From: Limnobacter litoralis
Lineage (GTDB): Bacteria > Pseudomonadota > Gammaproteobacteria > Burkholderiales > Burkholderiaceae_B
Length of the DNA stretch: 64,000 bases
Assembly (NCBI RefSeq): GCF_030160455.1
Contig: NZ_BSOJ01000038.1
Location: 1-64,000, forward strand
Direction: 5' to 3'
Both the position numbers and the translations under genes were made by a program. Shown here piece after piece: positions 1 to 7,129 of the stretch. Numbering within the stretch: position 1 is the first letter of the stretch; every line of letters starts with the position of its first letter. The notes below the pieces were generated by a model. That model saw nothing but the letters and a program-made list of their open reading frames with translations, did no database searches and had not been told where the DNA came from.

Positions 1-210
1 AAGCTCCATTTGCTCTTGCGTGACCACCTTGCCTTTGACCTGTGACAACGTACCCTCTTTGTCCTTATCAACCCAGCCCAATAAGGTTTGAGGACTGATG
101 TCCAGCGTCTGTGCCACAGCGCGAACGCTTTGGCCTGCCTTCACCAAACGAACCGCCTCCAGCTTGAACTCCAAGGTGTAGCGTGACCGTGTGAGTTTGA
201 TTGTTCCCAT
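1..210 (-). CDS. IS3-family transposase OrfA, 5' part only
   Basis: The minus strand opens at ATG 208-210 and runs off the left edge, giving 70 residues of the small OrfA protein of an IS3/IS911-type insertion sequence. It begins with the typical TLEFKLEAVRLV segment (about residues 12-23). A helix-turn-helix follows (about residues 24-45, VRAVAQTLDISPQTLLGW), which in this family binds the IS ends. A GGAGAA ribosome binding site lies at 217-222. OrfB (DDE integrase), expected further left, is outside the window, so I cannot say whether the element is intact. The IS end should lie between 211 and about 298 but I could not fix it. Confidence 0.88.
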   Translation of the reverse strand, partial: MGTIKLTRSRYTLEFKLEAVRLVKAGQSVRAVAQTLDISPQTLLGWVDKDKEGTLSQVKGKVVTQEQMEL

Positions 211-298
211 GAAAAATTCTCCTTGAACCAAAGTATAAAAACACTCCAGTTAACGAGTCCATCTTTCAGGGGCAAGGTCAGTGGGCGGTTGAAAAAAG

Positions 299-367
299 TG
301 TCCAGTTTGAGCTGGAATGACTGTCCAGTTTCAGCCAGAATCACTGTCCAATTTGGTCAGAATAGGC
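299..367. repeat. Three 23-bp direct repeats, IS21-like terminal array
   Basis: Three imperfect copies of a 23-bp unit start at 299, 322 and 345. Each begins TGTCCAGTTT or TGTCCAATTT and carries a GAAT/GAATAG core. Multiple short repeats starting with TG are typical of the termini of IS21-family elements, which bind the IstA transposase. No istA or istB lies beside them, so this looks like one abandoned terminus. The family assignment is from memory of IS21 end structure. The array abuts the fragment of another transposase at about 367. Confidence 0.55.
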
Positions 368-498
368 ACCTGTTTGGTTTTGCTGCCCCATCTAAATTCA
401 CAAAACGTGCGAAACACCTTGTTATCAGACCAGCTGAATACATCATTCAGACTGATAGTGCGTGCCTCTGGCGACAGCAGGAAATGCTACCCTTTCAA
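364..498 (-). pseudogene. IS1595-like transposase, N-terminal remnant
   Basis: Minus-strand translation from 486 down to about 364 reads HFLLSPEARTISLNDVFSW and then SDNKVFRTFCEFRWG. As I recall it, this matches the start of IS1595/ISXO2-type transposases (HFLLS..ARTLSL, then a '.SDEEAF..F..IRW' segment before the zinc-ribbon cysteines). A TAG stop (487-489) interrupts the frame just before the HFLLS motif, where a sense codon such as CAG would be expected. The zinc ribbon and catalytic domain are missing: homology ends where the 23-bp repeats begin. The fragment is therefore both nonsense-mutated and truncated. The family call rests on pattern memory only. Confidence 0.5.
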
Positions 499-720
499 TT
501 TTGTGCCTCTGCGCCCCATGACGCGTTATCCTTGAAATTGCTCTCAAGGGGTTTAGGCACTAAAAACTGACCAAACTCAGAAGTGAATCTATTGATTCTT
601 AAATGAAGAATAAACCTCATATATGAGGAATAAAGAACAAAAAAATTTGACAGACTAAAGGTCTTCCCAATGTATTGGGCCTGAGTGCTTCGTTCGAGGC
701 AGGATGAAGGCCGACCACAA
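499..720. other. Gene-free spacer with a 14-bp palindrome
   Basis: No credible gene on either strand. The stretch is AT-rich. It contains the perfect palindrome CCTCATATATGAGG at 615-628, about 95 bp upstream of the DUF6471 gene, which makes it a possible operator. The 12-mer TCATATATGAGG recurs at 1467-1478 next to another start codon. Confidence 0.5.
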
Positions 721-948
721 ATGACGAAACATGAAAGACAAGCCCGAGTGGTGCTTCGTAGCATCATGGCCAGGCAGGATGTCACATACAAAGAGCTTGC
801 GAGAAAGCTAGAGATGTACGGCTCAGAGCTTGACCACAAGGCCCTGAGCACAAAAATCAACCGAGGCAAATTCCAGTTTGCCTTCTTTATCCAGTGCCTT
901 GACGCCTTGGGCCAGACTGATAAGCTCGACAGACTCATGACCAAATAA
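721..948 (+). CDS. DUF6471 domain protein, 75 aa
   Basis: This small protein covers the whole DUF6471 domain: an N-terminal helix (RQARVVLRSIMARQDVTYK), an ELARKL segment like a helix-turn-helix, and the family hallmark of a lysine/arginine-rich turn plus 'F.FF.QCL.ALG' near the C-terminus. The domain is predicted to be a small DNA-binding-like helical unit, but no function is established as far as I know. I chose ATG 721 because residues encoded upstream of it do not look like the family. The gene stands alone between IS debris and a LexA-like palindrome (951-970), so its context suggests mobile or accessory DNA. Confidence 0.75.
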   Translation: MTKHERQARVVLRSIMARQDVTYKELARKLEMYGSELDHKALSTKINRGKFQFAFFIQCLDALGQTDKLDRLMTK

Positions 949-950
949 AA

Positions 951-970
951 TACTGTTCAAAAAGACAGTA
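951..970. promoter_or_regulatory. LexA-like palindrome (CTGT-N8-ACAG)
   Basis: TACTGT and ACAGTA form perfect 6-bp arms around an 8-nt centre, the layout of the SOS box of beta- and gammaproteobacteria. It starts three bases after the stop of the DUF6471 gene and lies 26 bp from the 3' end of the convergent rhodanese gene, so it is not in an obvious promoter. It may instead be a weak terminator stem or a relic of deleted DNA. The sequence match is clear; the function is inferred. Confidence 0.35.
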
Positions 971-996
971 TATTGGTTGCGAAGAGTCAGGGCAAA

Positions 997-1416
997 TTAC
1001 TTCTGAGTAGCTTTCCAGCCCTCAAAGCCGTCCTGAAGAATCAAAACGTCTTCATATCCCAGCAGCCGTAGCGCGAACCCACCCTGTGCTGACAGGGAGC
1101 CTGTATTGCAGTAGATAAGCACCGGTTTGTCCTTCGGAATCTCCGAACGCCTGCTGACCACTTGTCTCCATTCGATGTTGGTCGCACCGGGGATGCGTCC
1201 CTTCTCAAACTGTTCAGCATCTCTTGCGTCGATGATAAAGAACTTGGCCAGGTCTTCTCTAGGTATTTGCTTGGGCTGGATTGTGCCCCCGCTGTATTCA
1301 ACAAACTCCAGATAGCCGTTCAGGGTGTCGGCCAGCTTGTCGTCATCCTGCGCGTTTGCGCCTTGCATACCAATTACGAGGGCGACGCTTACAATGATTG
1401 CTGATAGCTTATTCAA
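997..1416 (-). CDS. Exported rhodanese-like protein
   Basis: 139 aa with a Sec signal peptide (residues 1 to about 22, ending GANA|QD) and one rhodanese domain. The catalytic loop is CNTGSLS with Cys103 in the active position. An upstream FIIDARDAEQFEKGRIPGA segment (about residues 60-78) is the usual rhodanese 'DvR....f..GhIpGA' motif. Such single-domain proteins transfer sulfane sulfur or act as thiol carriers in the periplasm; the substrate here is unknown. The start is TTG 1416 with AGGAGA just upstream. The gene is divergent from the hydroxylase at 1486, sharing a 69-bp control region that contains an 8-bp inverted repeat. Confidence 0.88.
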   Translation of the reverse strand: MNKLSAIIVSVALVIGMQGANAQDDDKLADTLNGYLEFVEYSGGTIQPKQIPREDLAKFFIIDARDAEQFEKGRIPGATNIEWRQVVSRRSEIPKDKPVLIYCNTGSLSAQGGFALRLLGYEDVLILQDGFEGWKATQK

Positions 1417-1452
1417 GATGTCTCCTGATGTGGACGGGCGATATTGTTCTCT

Positions 1453-1472
1453 ATATGATTAAGTAATCATAT
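1453..1472. promoter_or_regulatory. Inverted repeat, candidate operator for a divergent pair
   Basis: ATATGATT and AATCATAT form perfect 8-bp arms around AAGT. The palindrome lies between the divergent rhodanese and hydroxylase genes and touches the hydroxylase ribosome binding site (GAGG, 1475-1478), a good position for a repressor. No regulator gene is adjacent. The function is inferred from position and symmetry only. Confidence 0.4.
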
Positions 1473-1485
1473 ATGAGGTTTTATG

Positions 1486-2274
1486 ATGTCCGAAGCAGTA
1501 ATTCGATTGTTATCGTTTGGCGCAATATTTGTAGTAGTGGGGCTTCTTGAGTGGAAGTACCCCTTCCGAACGCTTGCGCACAGAAAGGGCTTTCGCTGGT
1601 TAAACAATTTCGGGGTCCTTGTGGTTGACTCAATCGCGGTTCGGCTACTTCTGCCAATTCTTGTCGTGGGTGTGGCACAGCACGTTTATTCCCAACAATC
1701 AGGGCTGTTTGGCTTGATTGAGCTGCCTTTGTGGCTCGCAGCTCCTTTGGGCTTCCTGCTGCTTGACTTAGCCATCTATGCCCAACACTGGGCCTCTCAC
1801 TATGTGCCCCTTTTATGGCGGTTGCATCGCATGCACCATGCAGACCTGGATTTTGATATGTCCACGGCACTGCGGTTTCATCCGATTGAAATCGTAGGCT
1901 CCATGATTTTCAAAATTGCCATTGTGTGGGCCTTGGGCATCCACCCAATGGTCGTCTTGGTGTTTGAGGTGGTTCTAAACGGTACGGCGCTGTTCAACCA
2001 CGCCAACTTCTCCATACCGACCAAGGCCGAGAGGGTACTTAGGTGGTTTGTGGTCACACCGGACATGCACCGTGTGCACCATTCGATTCGTCCCGAGGAA
2101 ACCAATTCAAACTACGGGTTTAATTTCCCATGGTGGGACCGACTATTTGGCACTTACGTGGCGAAACCGAAAGAAGACGCTCAAACGATGCCAATTGGCA
2201 TTGAACTGTTCAGGCAAGAGGGCGACTCCAGCCTTCCCAAAATGCTGATTCAGCCATTCATTTCGGGGCGCTGA
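1486..2274 (+). CDS. Sterol desaturase/fatty acid hydroxylase family membrane protein
   Basis: About 262 aa with several hydrophobic segments and the histidine clusters that hold the di-iron centre of this superfamily: HWASH (HxxxH, about residue 101), HRMHH (HxxHH, about 114), FHP and NHANF, and HRVHH (about 195). Members use O2 to hydroxylate or desaturate lipids in the inner membrane; the substrate cannot be told from sequence. Two ATGs overlap (1483 and 1486). GAGG at 1475-1478 is better spaced for 1486. The gene is divergent from the rhodanese gene and followed by a hairpin at 2322-2352. It probably belongs to the accessory block at the left of the window. Confidence 0.9.
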   Translation: MSEAVIRLLSFGAIFVVVGLLEWKYPFRTLAHRKGFRWLNNFGVLVVDSIAVRLLLPILVVGVAQHVYSQQSGLFGLIELPLWLAAPLGFLLLDLAIYAQHWASHYVPLLWRLHRMHHADLDFDMSTALRFHPIEIVGSMIFKIAIVWALGIHPMVVLVFEVVLNGTALFNHANFSIPTKAERVLRWFVVTPDMHRVHHSIRPEETNSNYGFNFPWWDRLFGTYVAKPKEDAQTMPIGIELFRQEGDSSLPKMLIQPFISGR

Positions 2275-2321
2275 TACCTGTTTTTTCTATTTCTAGAATC
2301 CTTCAAGAACCGCATAAACAA

Positions 2322-2352
2322 AGCAGGTGAGACCTACTGGTGTTCACCTGCT
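2322..2352. terminator. Hairpin between convergent genes, possible terminator
   Basis: AGCAGGTGA (2322-2330) pairs perfectly with TCACCTGCT (2344-2352) around a 13-nt loop, midway between the hydroxylase stop and the end of a short minus-strand gene. No T-tract follows, so termination is only a guess. Confidence 0.35.
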
Positions 2353-2376
2353 ACATAATGACGCGTCCTGAAAAAC

Positions 2377-2502
2377 TTAGCAAAGCCACAGGATCAAGGC
2401 ATAACTGCAAAAGGCACCCAGCAGACCCACGGTCCATTCACGGCGTGAAACCCCACGCTCATAGGTGCTCAACAATGTTTCGGCAGACACTTTGCTGTTC
2501 AT
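2377..2502 (-). CDS. Putative 41-aa single-span membrane protein
   Basis: ATG 2500-2502 is preceded by GGAG (2512-2515) at a normal distance and opens a 41-codon frame closed by TAA at 2377-2379. The N-terminal half is polar (MNSKVSAETLLSTYERGVSR). The C-terminal half (about residues 24-41, VGLLGAFCSYALILWLC) is hydrophobic enough for one transmembrane helix. I do not recognise a family. It is the only coding candidate in the 391-bp gap between the hydroxylase and the ATPase. Support is the ribosome binding site plus the clean membrane segment; it could still be chance. Confidence 0.5.
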   Translation of the reverse strand: MNSKVSAETLLSTYERGVSRREWTVGLLGAFCSYALILWLC

Positions 2503-2665
2503 GATAGGGTTCTCCGTTCAACTGGTTACTGACAATTTGTCGATGGATTCATAGTAGTATTTTCGAATCGCGACGGAACTCCGCCCGTTGGGTTCCCCTT
2601 GATGGGGTGAGGTTACCCGTTTGTAACCCCCCTCACCTTGCCGCCAACCACACTGTGAGTAGCCC

Positions 2666-4114
2666 ATGCCATCCATTCTGATCGGGGGTTCTGATCACCC
2701 CGTTGAACTGCTCGGACAATTTGCCAACCGCCACGGATTGATTGCGGGCGCCACGGGCACCGGCAAGACCGTGACTTTGCAGGTTCTGGCTGAGTCTTTC
2801 TCCCGGATGGGTGTACCCGTATTCATGGCGGACGTGAAAGGCGACCTTTCAGGAATCAGTCAACCCGGCAAGCCACATCCCAAAGTGCAGGAGCGAATCG
2901 ACAAAATCGGGATCACCGATTTCAATTTTGAAGGCGCACCCTGCATTTTTTGGGACCTGTTTGGTCAATCGGGCCATCCGGTCCGTACCACCATTTCAGA
3001 GCTGGGGCCGACATTGCTGGCCCGCCTGCTGGACTTGAACGACACACAGGAAGGACTGCTGGCCATCGCCTTCAGGTTTGCCGATGATCAGAAACTGCTC
3101 ATGATTGATCTGCATGACCTGCAGACCACCCTGCAGTACATGGCTGACAATGCCAACGAGTTCAAAAGGCAATACGGCAACGTGTCTGCCGCATCGGTCG
3201 GAACCATACAGCGCAAACTTCTCGAGTTGGAAAATGCAGGCGCTGACCTGTTTTTTGGCGAGCCTGCCATCGACTTCTGGGATTTTTTCGAAACAGACGC
3301 CAATGGCCGAGGCTTGGTCAATATTCTGTGCGCAGACAAACTGATCAACAGCCCCAAGACCTATTCCACATTTCTGCTTTGGCTGATGTCTGAGTTGTTT
3401 GAGAACCTGCCTGAAGTGGGTGACCAGGAGAAGCCCCGTTTTGTTCTGTTCTTCGATGAAGCGCACCTGCTTTTTAACGATGCGCCCAACTCACTGGTGG
3501 AAAAAATCGAGCAAGTGGTCCGGCTGATTCGCTCCAAGGGCGTGGGAATTTATTTCATCACACAAAGCCCGTCTGACGTACCAGAACGGGTGCTTGGCCA
3601 GCTCGGAAACCGGGTTCAACATGCCTTGCGCGCTTTTACTCCAAATGACCAGAAAACCGTGAAAGTGTCCGCTCAAACCTTCCGTCCCAACCCCAAGCTG
3701 GACACAGAAGGTGAAATTACCCGACTTGGCGTGGGCGAAGCACTCGTCTCCGTGCTTCAGGCCGACGGAACGCCCAGCATGGTTGAGAAGGTACTGATTT
3801 CTCCACCTCATTCCCAAATCGGCCCCATTGACACGGCACAACGGCAAGCCGTCATGAGCAAAAGTCCGTTCGCAGGCAAATACGACCAGGCTGTCGACCC
3901 CGAGTCAGCCCATGAAGTGCTGCAGGCACGAATGAATGCGCAGCAACAGCAAGCCCAAGCCGCACAGGCTGAAAAGCTGGCGCAGAAACAGCAGGGAAGC
4001 ACTCGCCAGACCCAAAGCGTGGGCGAGGCTTTTTTGAAAAGCATGACACGCGCCATGGCCAGCAAAGTGGGCCGCGAACTGGCGCGAGGTCTATTGGGTT
4101 CTTTGCTGAAATAA
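2666..4114 (+). CDS. DUF853 / HerA-like ATPase (YjgR family)
   Basis: 482 aa matching the YjgR/DUF853 family of P-loop ATPases related to HerA and FtsK. Walker A is GATGTGKT (residues 28-35). Walker B is FVLFFDEAH (about 258-266), followed by the FITQSPSDVP sensor region near 297. A Gln/Ala-rich segment (about 427-450) precedes a short basic tail. HerA relatives translocate DNA; for this subfamily the role is not settled, and I see no NurA-like nuclease beside it. Its stop (4112-4114) directly abuts the stop of the convergent acyl-CoA synthetase gene (4115-4117), with no spacer. Confidence 0.9.
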   Translation: MPSILIGGSDHPVELLGQFANRHGLIAGATGTGKTVTLQVLAESFSRMGVPVFMADVKGDLSGISQPGKPHPKVQERIDKIGITDFNFEGAPCIFWDLFGQSGHPVRTTISELGPTLLARLLDLNDTQEGLLAIAFRFADDQKLLMIDLHDLQTTLQYMADNANEFKRQYGNVSAASVGTIQRKLLELENAGADLFFGEPAIDFWDFFETDANGRGLVNILCADKLINSPKTYSTFLLWLMSELFENLPEVGDQEKPRFVLFFDEAHLLFNDAPNSLVEKIEQVVRLIRSKGVGIYFITQSPSDVPERVLGQLGNRVQHALRAFTPNDQKTVKVSAQTFRPNPKLDTEGEITRLGVGEALVSVLQADGTPSMVEKVLISPPHSQIGPIDTAQRQAVMSKSPFAGKYDQAVDPESAHEVLQARMNAQQQQAQAAQAEKLAQKQQGSTRQTQSVGEAFLKSMTRAMASKVGRELARGLLGSLLK

Positions 4115-5890
4115 TCAGTTCATGGCCACGTAAGTGGGTGGATCTGCCTTATCGTCCAGCTTAAAAAGAGGGTCACTCACTTTTTTCGCGTCGTAGCCTT
4201 CGGCTTTTAACTGAACTTTCTGGTATTTAAAGGTGCCCGTGGTTTGAGCGTCTCCAGTGATTCGAACAAACAGGGGCACGGCATAGCGAGGCAAGTTCTC
4301 GAACAGACAAGCAGCAAGGCCTTCACCGTCAAACTCGCACCCGGCCTTCAAGGTGATGGCCGCCATGCCTGCCCGGCCATCGGCACCGCGTACCTGCACA
4401 CCATACACGGCGCCATGCTCAATCCATTCCACCTGACTTAAAATACCCTCCACTTCAGAAGTGGCCACGTTTTCACCTTTCCAGCGGAAAGTGTCACCCA
4501 ATCGATCGACAAATTGGATGTGCTGCCAACCTTGGCGCCTGACCAAATCGCCCGAATTAAACCAGCAATCGCCACGACGAAAAAGACTGCGAAGCAATTT
4601 CTTCTCGTTGGCTGTGGTGTCGGTATAGCCATCAAACGGACGCCGCTCTGTGACTTTGCTGACCAGCAGGCCGACCTGCCCCCGCCCCACCTTTCTCGCA
4701 AAGCCGCGGGCGTCGCGCACTGGCAACTCGGTGTCAGGGTCGCACTCGATGATTTCATAGGGAATCGGTGAAAATCCAACCGTTTCTCGCAGCCCAAAGG
4801 CGTTCATAAATCCGAGATTCGACTCACTGGCCCCGTAAAACTCGTAAATGTCGTGAATGCCGAACCGGCTTTCAAAGGCAGCCCAGATTTCTGGCCGCAA
4901 ACCATTGCCGACGATCAGGCGCACTGCGTGATTGCAGTCGTTCATCGACCCGGGTTGATTCATCAAATAACGGAGTAGCTCACCGATGTAGCAAAACGCT
5001 GTGGCCTCAAATGACCGAATTCGATCCCAGAAACGGGAGGCACTGAACTTCACATCAAGCGCAAAGCAGGCCCCAGCGGCCAGAACCACACCCAGTGACA
5101 CGGTCAGGGCATTGTTGTGGTACAGCGGCAGGCAACAATAAAACACATCGTCTGGCTGCAGGCGGACCACAGAACTCATCCCGCACATGGCCTGTAACCA
5201 GCGGTAGTGGCTCATGATCGACGCCTTGGGAAGGCCCGTGGTGCCCGACGTGAAAATGTAGAATGCAGGGCTTGAGGCCAACAGCTGCTGGGTGACACCC
5301 AGATTGTCCTTCGACTGGCAGGTCAGCAAGCCTGAAAAATCGGACAGCCACACCTTGTCTGAGGACTTTTCCAAGGCCACCATCTGAACACCCGTCATCG
5401 CCGGTTCACCGGCCTGAACGAGACTTTCCACCGCCCCAATGCAGCTGGCACCAATCAGCATCACCTTGGGGGTAACCAAACCCACACTGTGAGCCAACAC
5501 CTTGCCTTGTTGGTTGTTGTTGATCAAAGCAGCCACTGCGCCCAACTTGACAATGCCCAGAACAGCCAGCAACAGCTCCTCGGAGTTCTCTCCCATCAGC
5601 GCCACAGCCTCACCCGCCCGAACATTCAAGGCGATCAGTGCCCGGGCAATCTGGTTTGCCCGCTCATTGGCTTGCTGGTAGGTCAGCGTTGCGTGCGCGG
5701 TGCGAATGAATAGTCTGTCAGCATACCGGGCGGCTGTCTGTTCAAAAACAAGGCCCAGCGATTTTCGTGACGACTTGGTCAAAAGGGCCATGTCAAACAA
5801 TTGCTTCACCACGTTGGGCAAATCGGGCAAAAAGCTCAAGGCGCCAAAACCGATGTCGAGTGCCGACACGGTCTTCCTCTGATGGCTCAT
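4115..5890 (-). CDS. Long-chain (FATP-type) acyl-CoA synthetase
   Basis: 591 aa of the ANL adenylating family, closest in layout to the long/very-long-chain acyl-CoA synthetase group. The ATP-binding loop is TSGTTGLPK (about residues 214-222). The second adenylation motif is YGASE (about 352). The C-terminal domain carries FRWKGENVATSEVEG, the hinge region typical of FATP-like enzymes. It activates fatty acids to acyl-CoA at the inner membrane for beta-oxidation or lipid synthesis. I chose ATG 5890 (MSHQRK) because GGAG lies 10 nt upstream; an in-frame start at 5956 has no such support. No other fatty-acid genes are adjacent. Confidence 0.92.
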   Translation of the reverse strand: MSHQRKTVSALDIGFGALSFLPDLPNVVKQLFDMALLTKSSRKSLGLVFEQTAARYADRLFIRTAHATLTYQQANERANQIARALIALNVRAGEAVALMGENSEELLLAVLGIVKLGAVAALINNNQQGKVLAHSVGLVTPKVMLIGASCIGAVESLVQAGEPAMTGVQMVALEKSSDKVWLSDFSGLLTCQSKDNLGVTQQLLASSPAFYIFTSGTTGLPKASIMSHYRWLQAMCGMSSVVRLQPDDVFYCCLPLYHNNALTVSLGVVLAAGACFALDVKFSASRFWDRIRSFEATAFCYIGELLRYLMNQPGSMNDCNHAVRLIVGNGLRPEIWAAFESRFGIHDIYEFYGASESNLGFMNAFGLRETVGFSPIPYEIIECDPDTELPVRDARGFARKVGRGQVGLLVSKVTERRPFDGYTDTTANEKKLLRSLFRRGDCWFNSGDLVRRQGWQHIQFVDRLGDTFRWKGENVATSEVEGILSQVEWIEHGAVYGVQVRGADGRAGMAAITLKAGCEFDGEGLAACLFENLPRYAVPLFVRITGDAQTTGTFKYQKVQLKAEGYDAKKVSDPLFKLDDKADPPTYVAMN

Positions 5891-5999
5891 GGTGGCAGGT
5901 CTCCTGTTTTTCGATGGTATAGTTTGGGGGTCGGCGTTAATTCGTTTCAATGTCAACTGAACGCGCCCCGCTTCGTTTTCTAATCATCGCATTCTGACC

Positions 6000-6509
6000 A
6001 TGCCAGTGCACAAACCTATGCGTAAACATTACGGTTTTATGAGTTTGCTGATGTTGACCGCAACTTTTGCTGGCCCGGTGCAGGCTGCCATTTTTGTCGG
6101 CTACACCGGCAAGCAATGGGCAAACGACTACGGTGTGGTTACAGGCACCTGCCAGGCCGATCAACTGGCCAAAGCCACTGAGGCCAACACGGCCGCTGAC
6201 CCGCTAACCGCCACGCTGAAAATTGGCCCCCCCATGAACAGGCTGCTGGGCGAAAAATCACCACAGTCGTCTGACTTGCCAATCGATTCAGCGTGTTTTG
6301 GTCATGCGCTTGAGTTAGTGCCCGCAGGCCAGCGCATCCACTGGGTCAACCCGATCAGCGGATCCATCGTGCATCTCATACTCGGCAACACTTCTGACAC
6401 CTGTCGGATGTTTTCAGGCGTAACCATCACCACCAATGAGAAAAAGACCTTCAGAGGTTTGGCCTGCTCACGCGAACATGGGGTGTGGATGGTCAAAAAA
6501 GTTCAATAA
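6000..6509 (+). CDS. Exported protein with a C-terminal region like 17-kDa surface antigens
   Basis: 169 aa with a Sec signal (the core LLMLTATFAGPVQA ends near residue 30). The mature part is not repetitive. The C-terminal 60 residues (HWVNPISGSIVHLILGN, then a CRMF motif and GLACSREHGVW) resemble the end of rickettsial-type 17-kDa surface antigens (W.NP.TG ... CR.F ... G.AC...G.W). The Gly-zipper that usually precedes it is absent. Cysteines in CRMF and LACS could form a disulfide. The start could also be ATG 6018. It lies 17 bp upstream of the DUF3501 gene, so the two may be co-transcribed. Function unknown. Confidence 0.75.
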   Translation: MPVHKPMRKHYGFMSLLMLTATFAGPVQAAIFVGYTGKQWANDYGVVTGTCQADQLAKATEANTAADPLTATLKIGPPMNRLLGEKSPQSSDLPIDSACFGHALELVPAGQRIHWVNPISGSIVHLILGNTSDTCRMFSGVTITTNEKKTFRGLACSREHGVWMVKKVQ

Positions 6510-6526
6510 CCGGTCTGTAGTGCCCT

Positions 6527-7129
6527 ATGCCTCGAATTACACGCGACAGCCTGCTTAGCCACAAAGCCTATCTGGATCAGCGCAATGAATGGCGGCAAAC
6601 AGTCATTCCATTCAAGAAGCTGCGCACGGTTCTAATCGGCAACAATGCCTCTTTGATGTTTGAAAACGAGTTGACTGTGCGCTACCAGTTGCAAGAGATG
6701 ATTCGAGTCGACAAATCAATGGCGGCCGACGATCTGGAACATGAACTGGCCATCTACAACGAACTGGTGCCAACACGGCACTGCCTGAAGGCCACGCTGA
6801 TGTTCGAGTTTGTGGATGCAGATGTTCGCGCGACCAAGCGGGATCAGATGCTAGGGGTGGAACACGCCATCTGGATGAATGTGAACCACCTGGGAAAGCG
6901 TTACGCAACCCCGAACAGAATGCTGGGTGAGCCAAGTGGCGATCGAGTGTCCTCGGTGTATTTTTTAAGCTTCCAGCTTGAAGACGCCGATGTGGCCGAC
7001 TTTATCGCAGGTGAACCTGTCGCGCTTGGCATTGATCACCCTGCCTACAACCACAGTGTGGATGAAATCTCACCACAAACACAGTCGGTGCTGATTGAGG
7101 ATCTCAAATCCTCCAGTCAGGCGTCGTGA
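6527..7129 (+). CDS. DUF3501 family protein
   Basis: 200 aa matching DUF3501 along its length: the N-terminal 'ItrdsLl....Y...R...R..VI..K..R.V.iG' pattern (residues 3-44), then 'LTVRYQLQEMIRVDK' (about 50-64), and a late 'RVSSVYFLSFQL' strand. The family is cytoplasmic, without a defined enzyme activity. In other bacteria it is often next to rubrerythrin or redox genes; here its neighbours are a secreted protein and, convergently, a helicase whose 3' end it overlaps by 13 bp. Confidence 0.85.
   Translation: MPRITRDSLLSHKAYLDQRNEWRQTVIPFKKLRTVLIGNNASLMFENELTVRYQLQEMIRVDKSMAADDLEHELAIYNELVPTRHCLKATLMFEFVDADVRATKRDQMLGVEHAIWMNVNHLGKRYATPNRMLGEPSGDRVSSVYFLSFQLEDADVADFIAGEPVALGIDHPAYNHSVDEISPQTQSVLIEDLKSSSQAS

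Noticed and set aside
299-367. CRISPR-like or iteron array
   Set aside because: 23-bp units abut without unique spacers, no replication initiator gene is near, and the sequence fits IS21-type ends better.
223-570. 115-codon plus-strand frame across the IS remnants
   Set aside because: Runs through the repeat array antisense to the IS1595-like fragment and has no domain or ribosome binding site.
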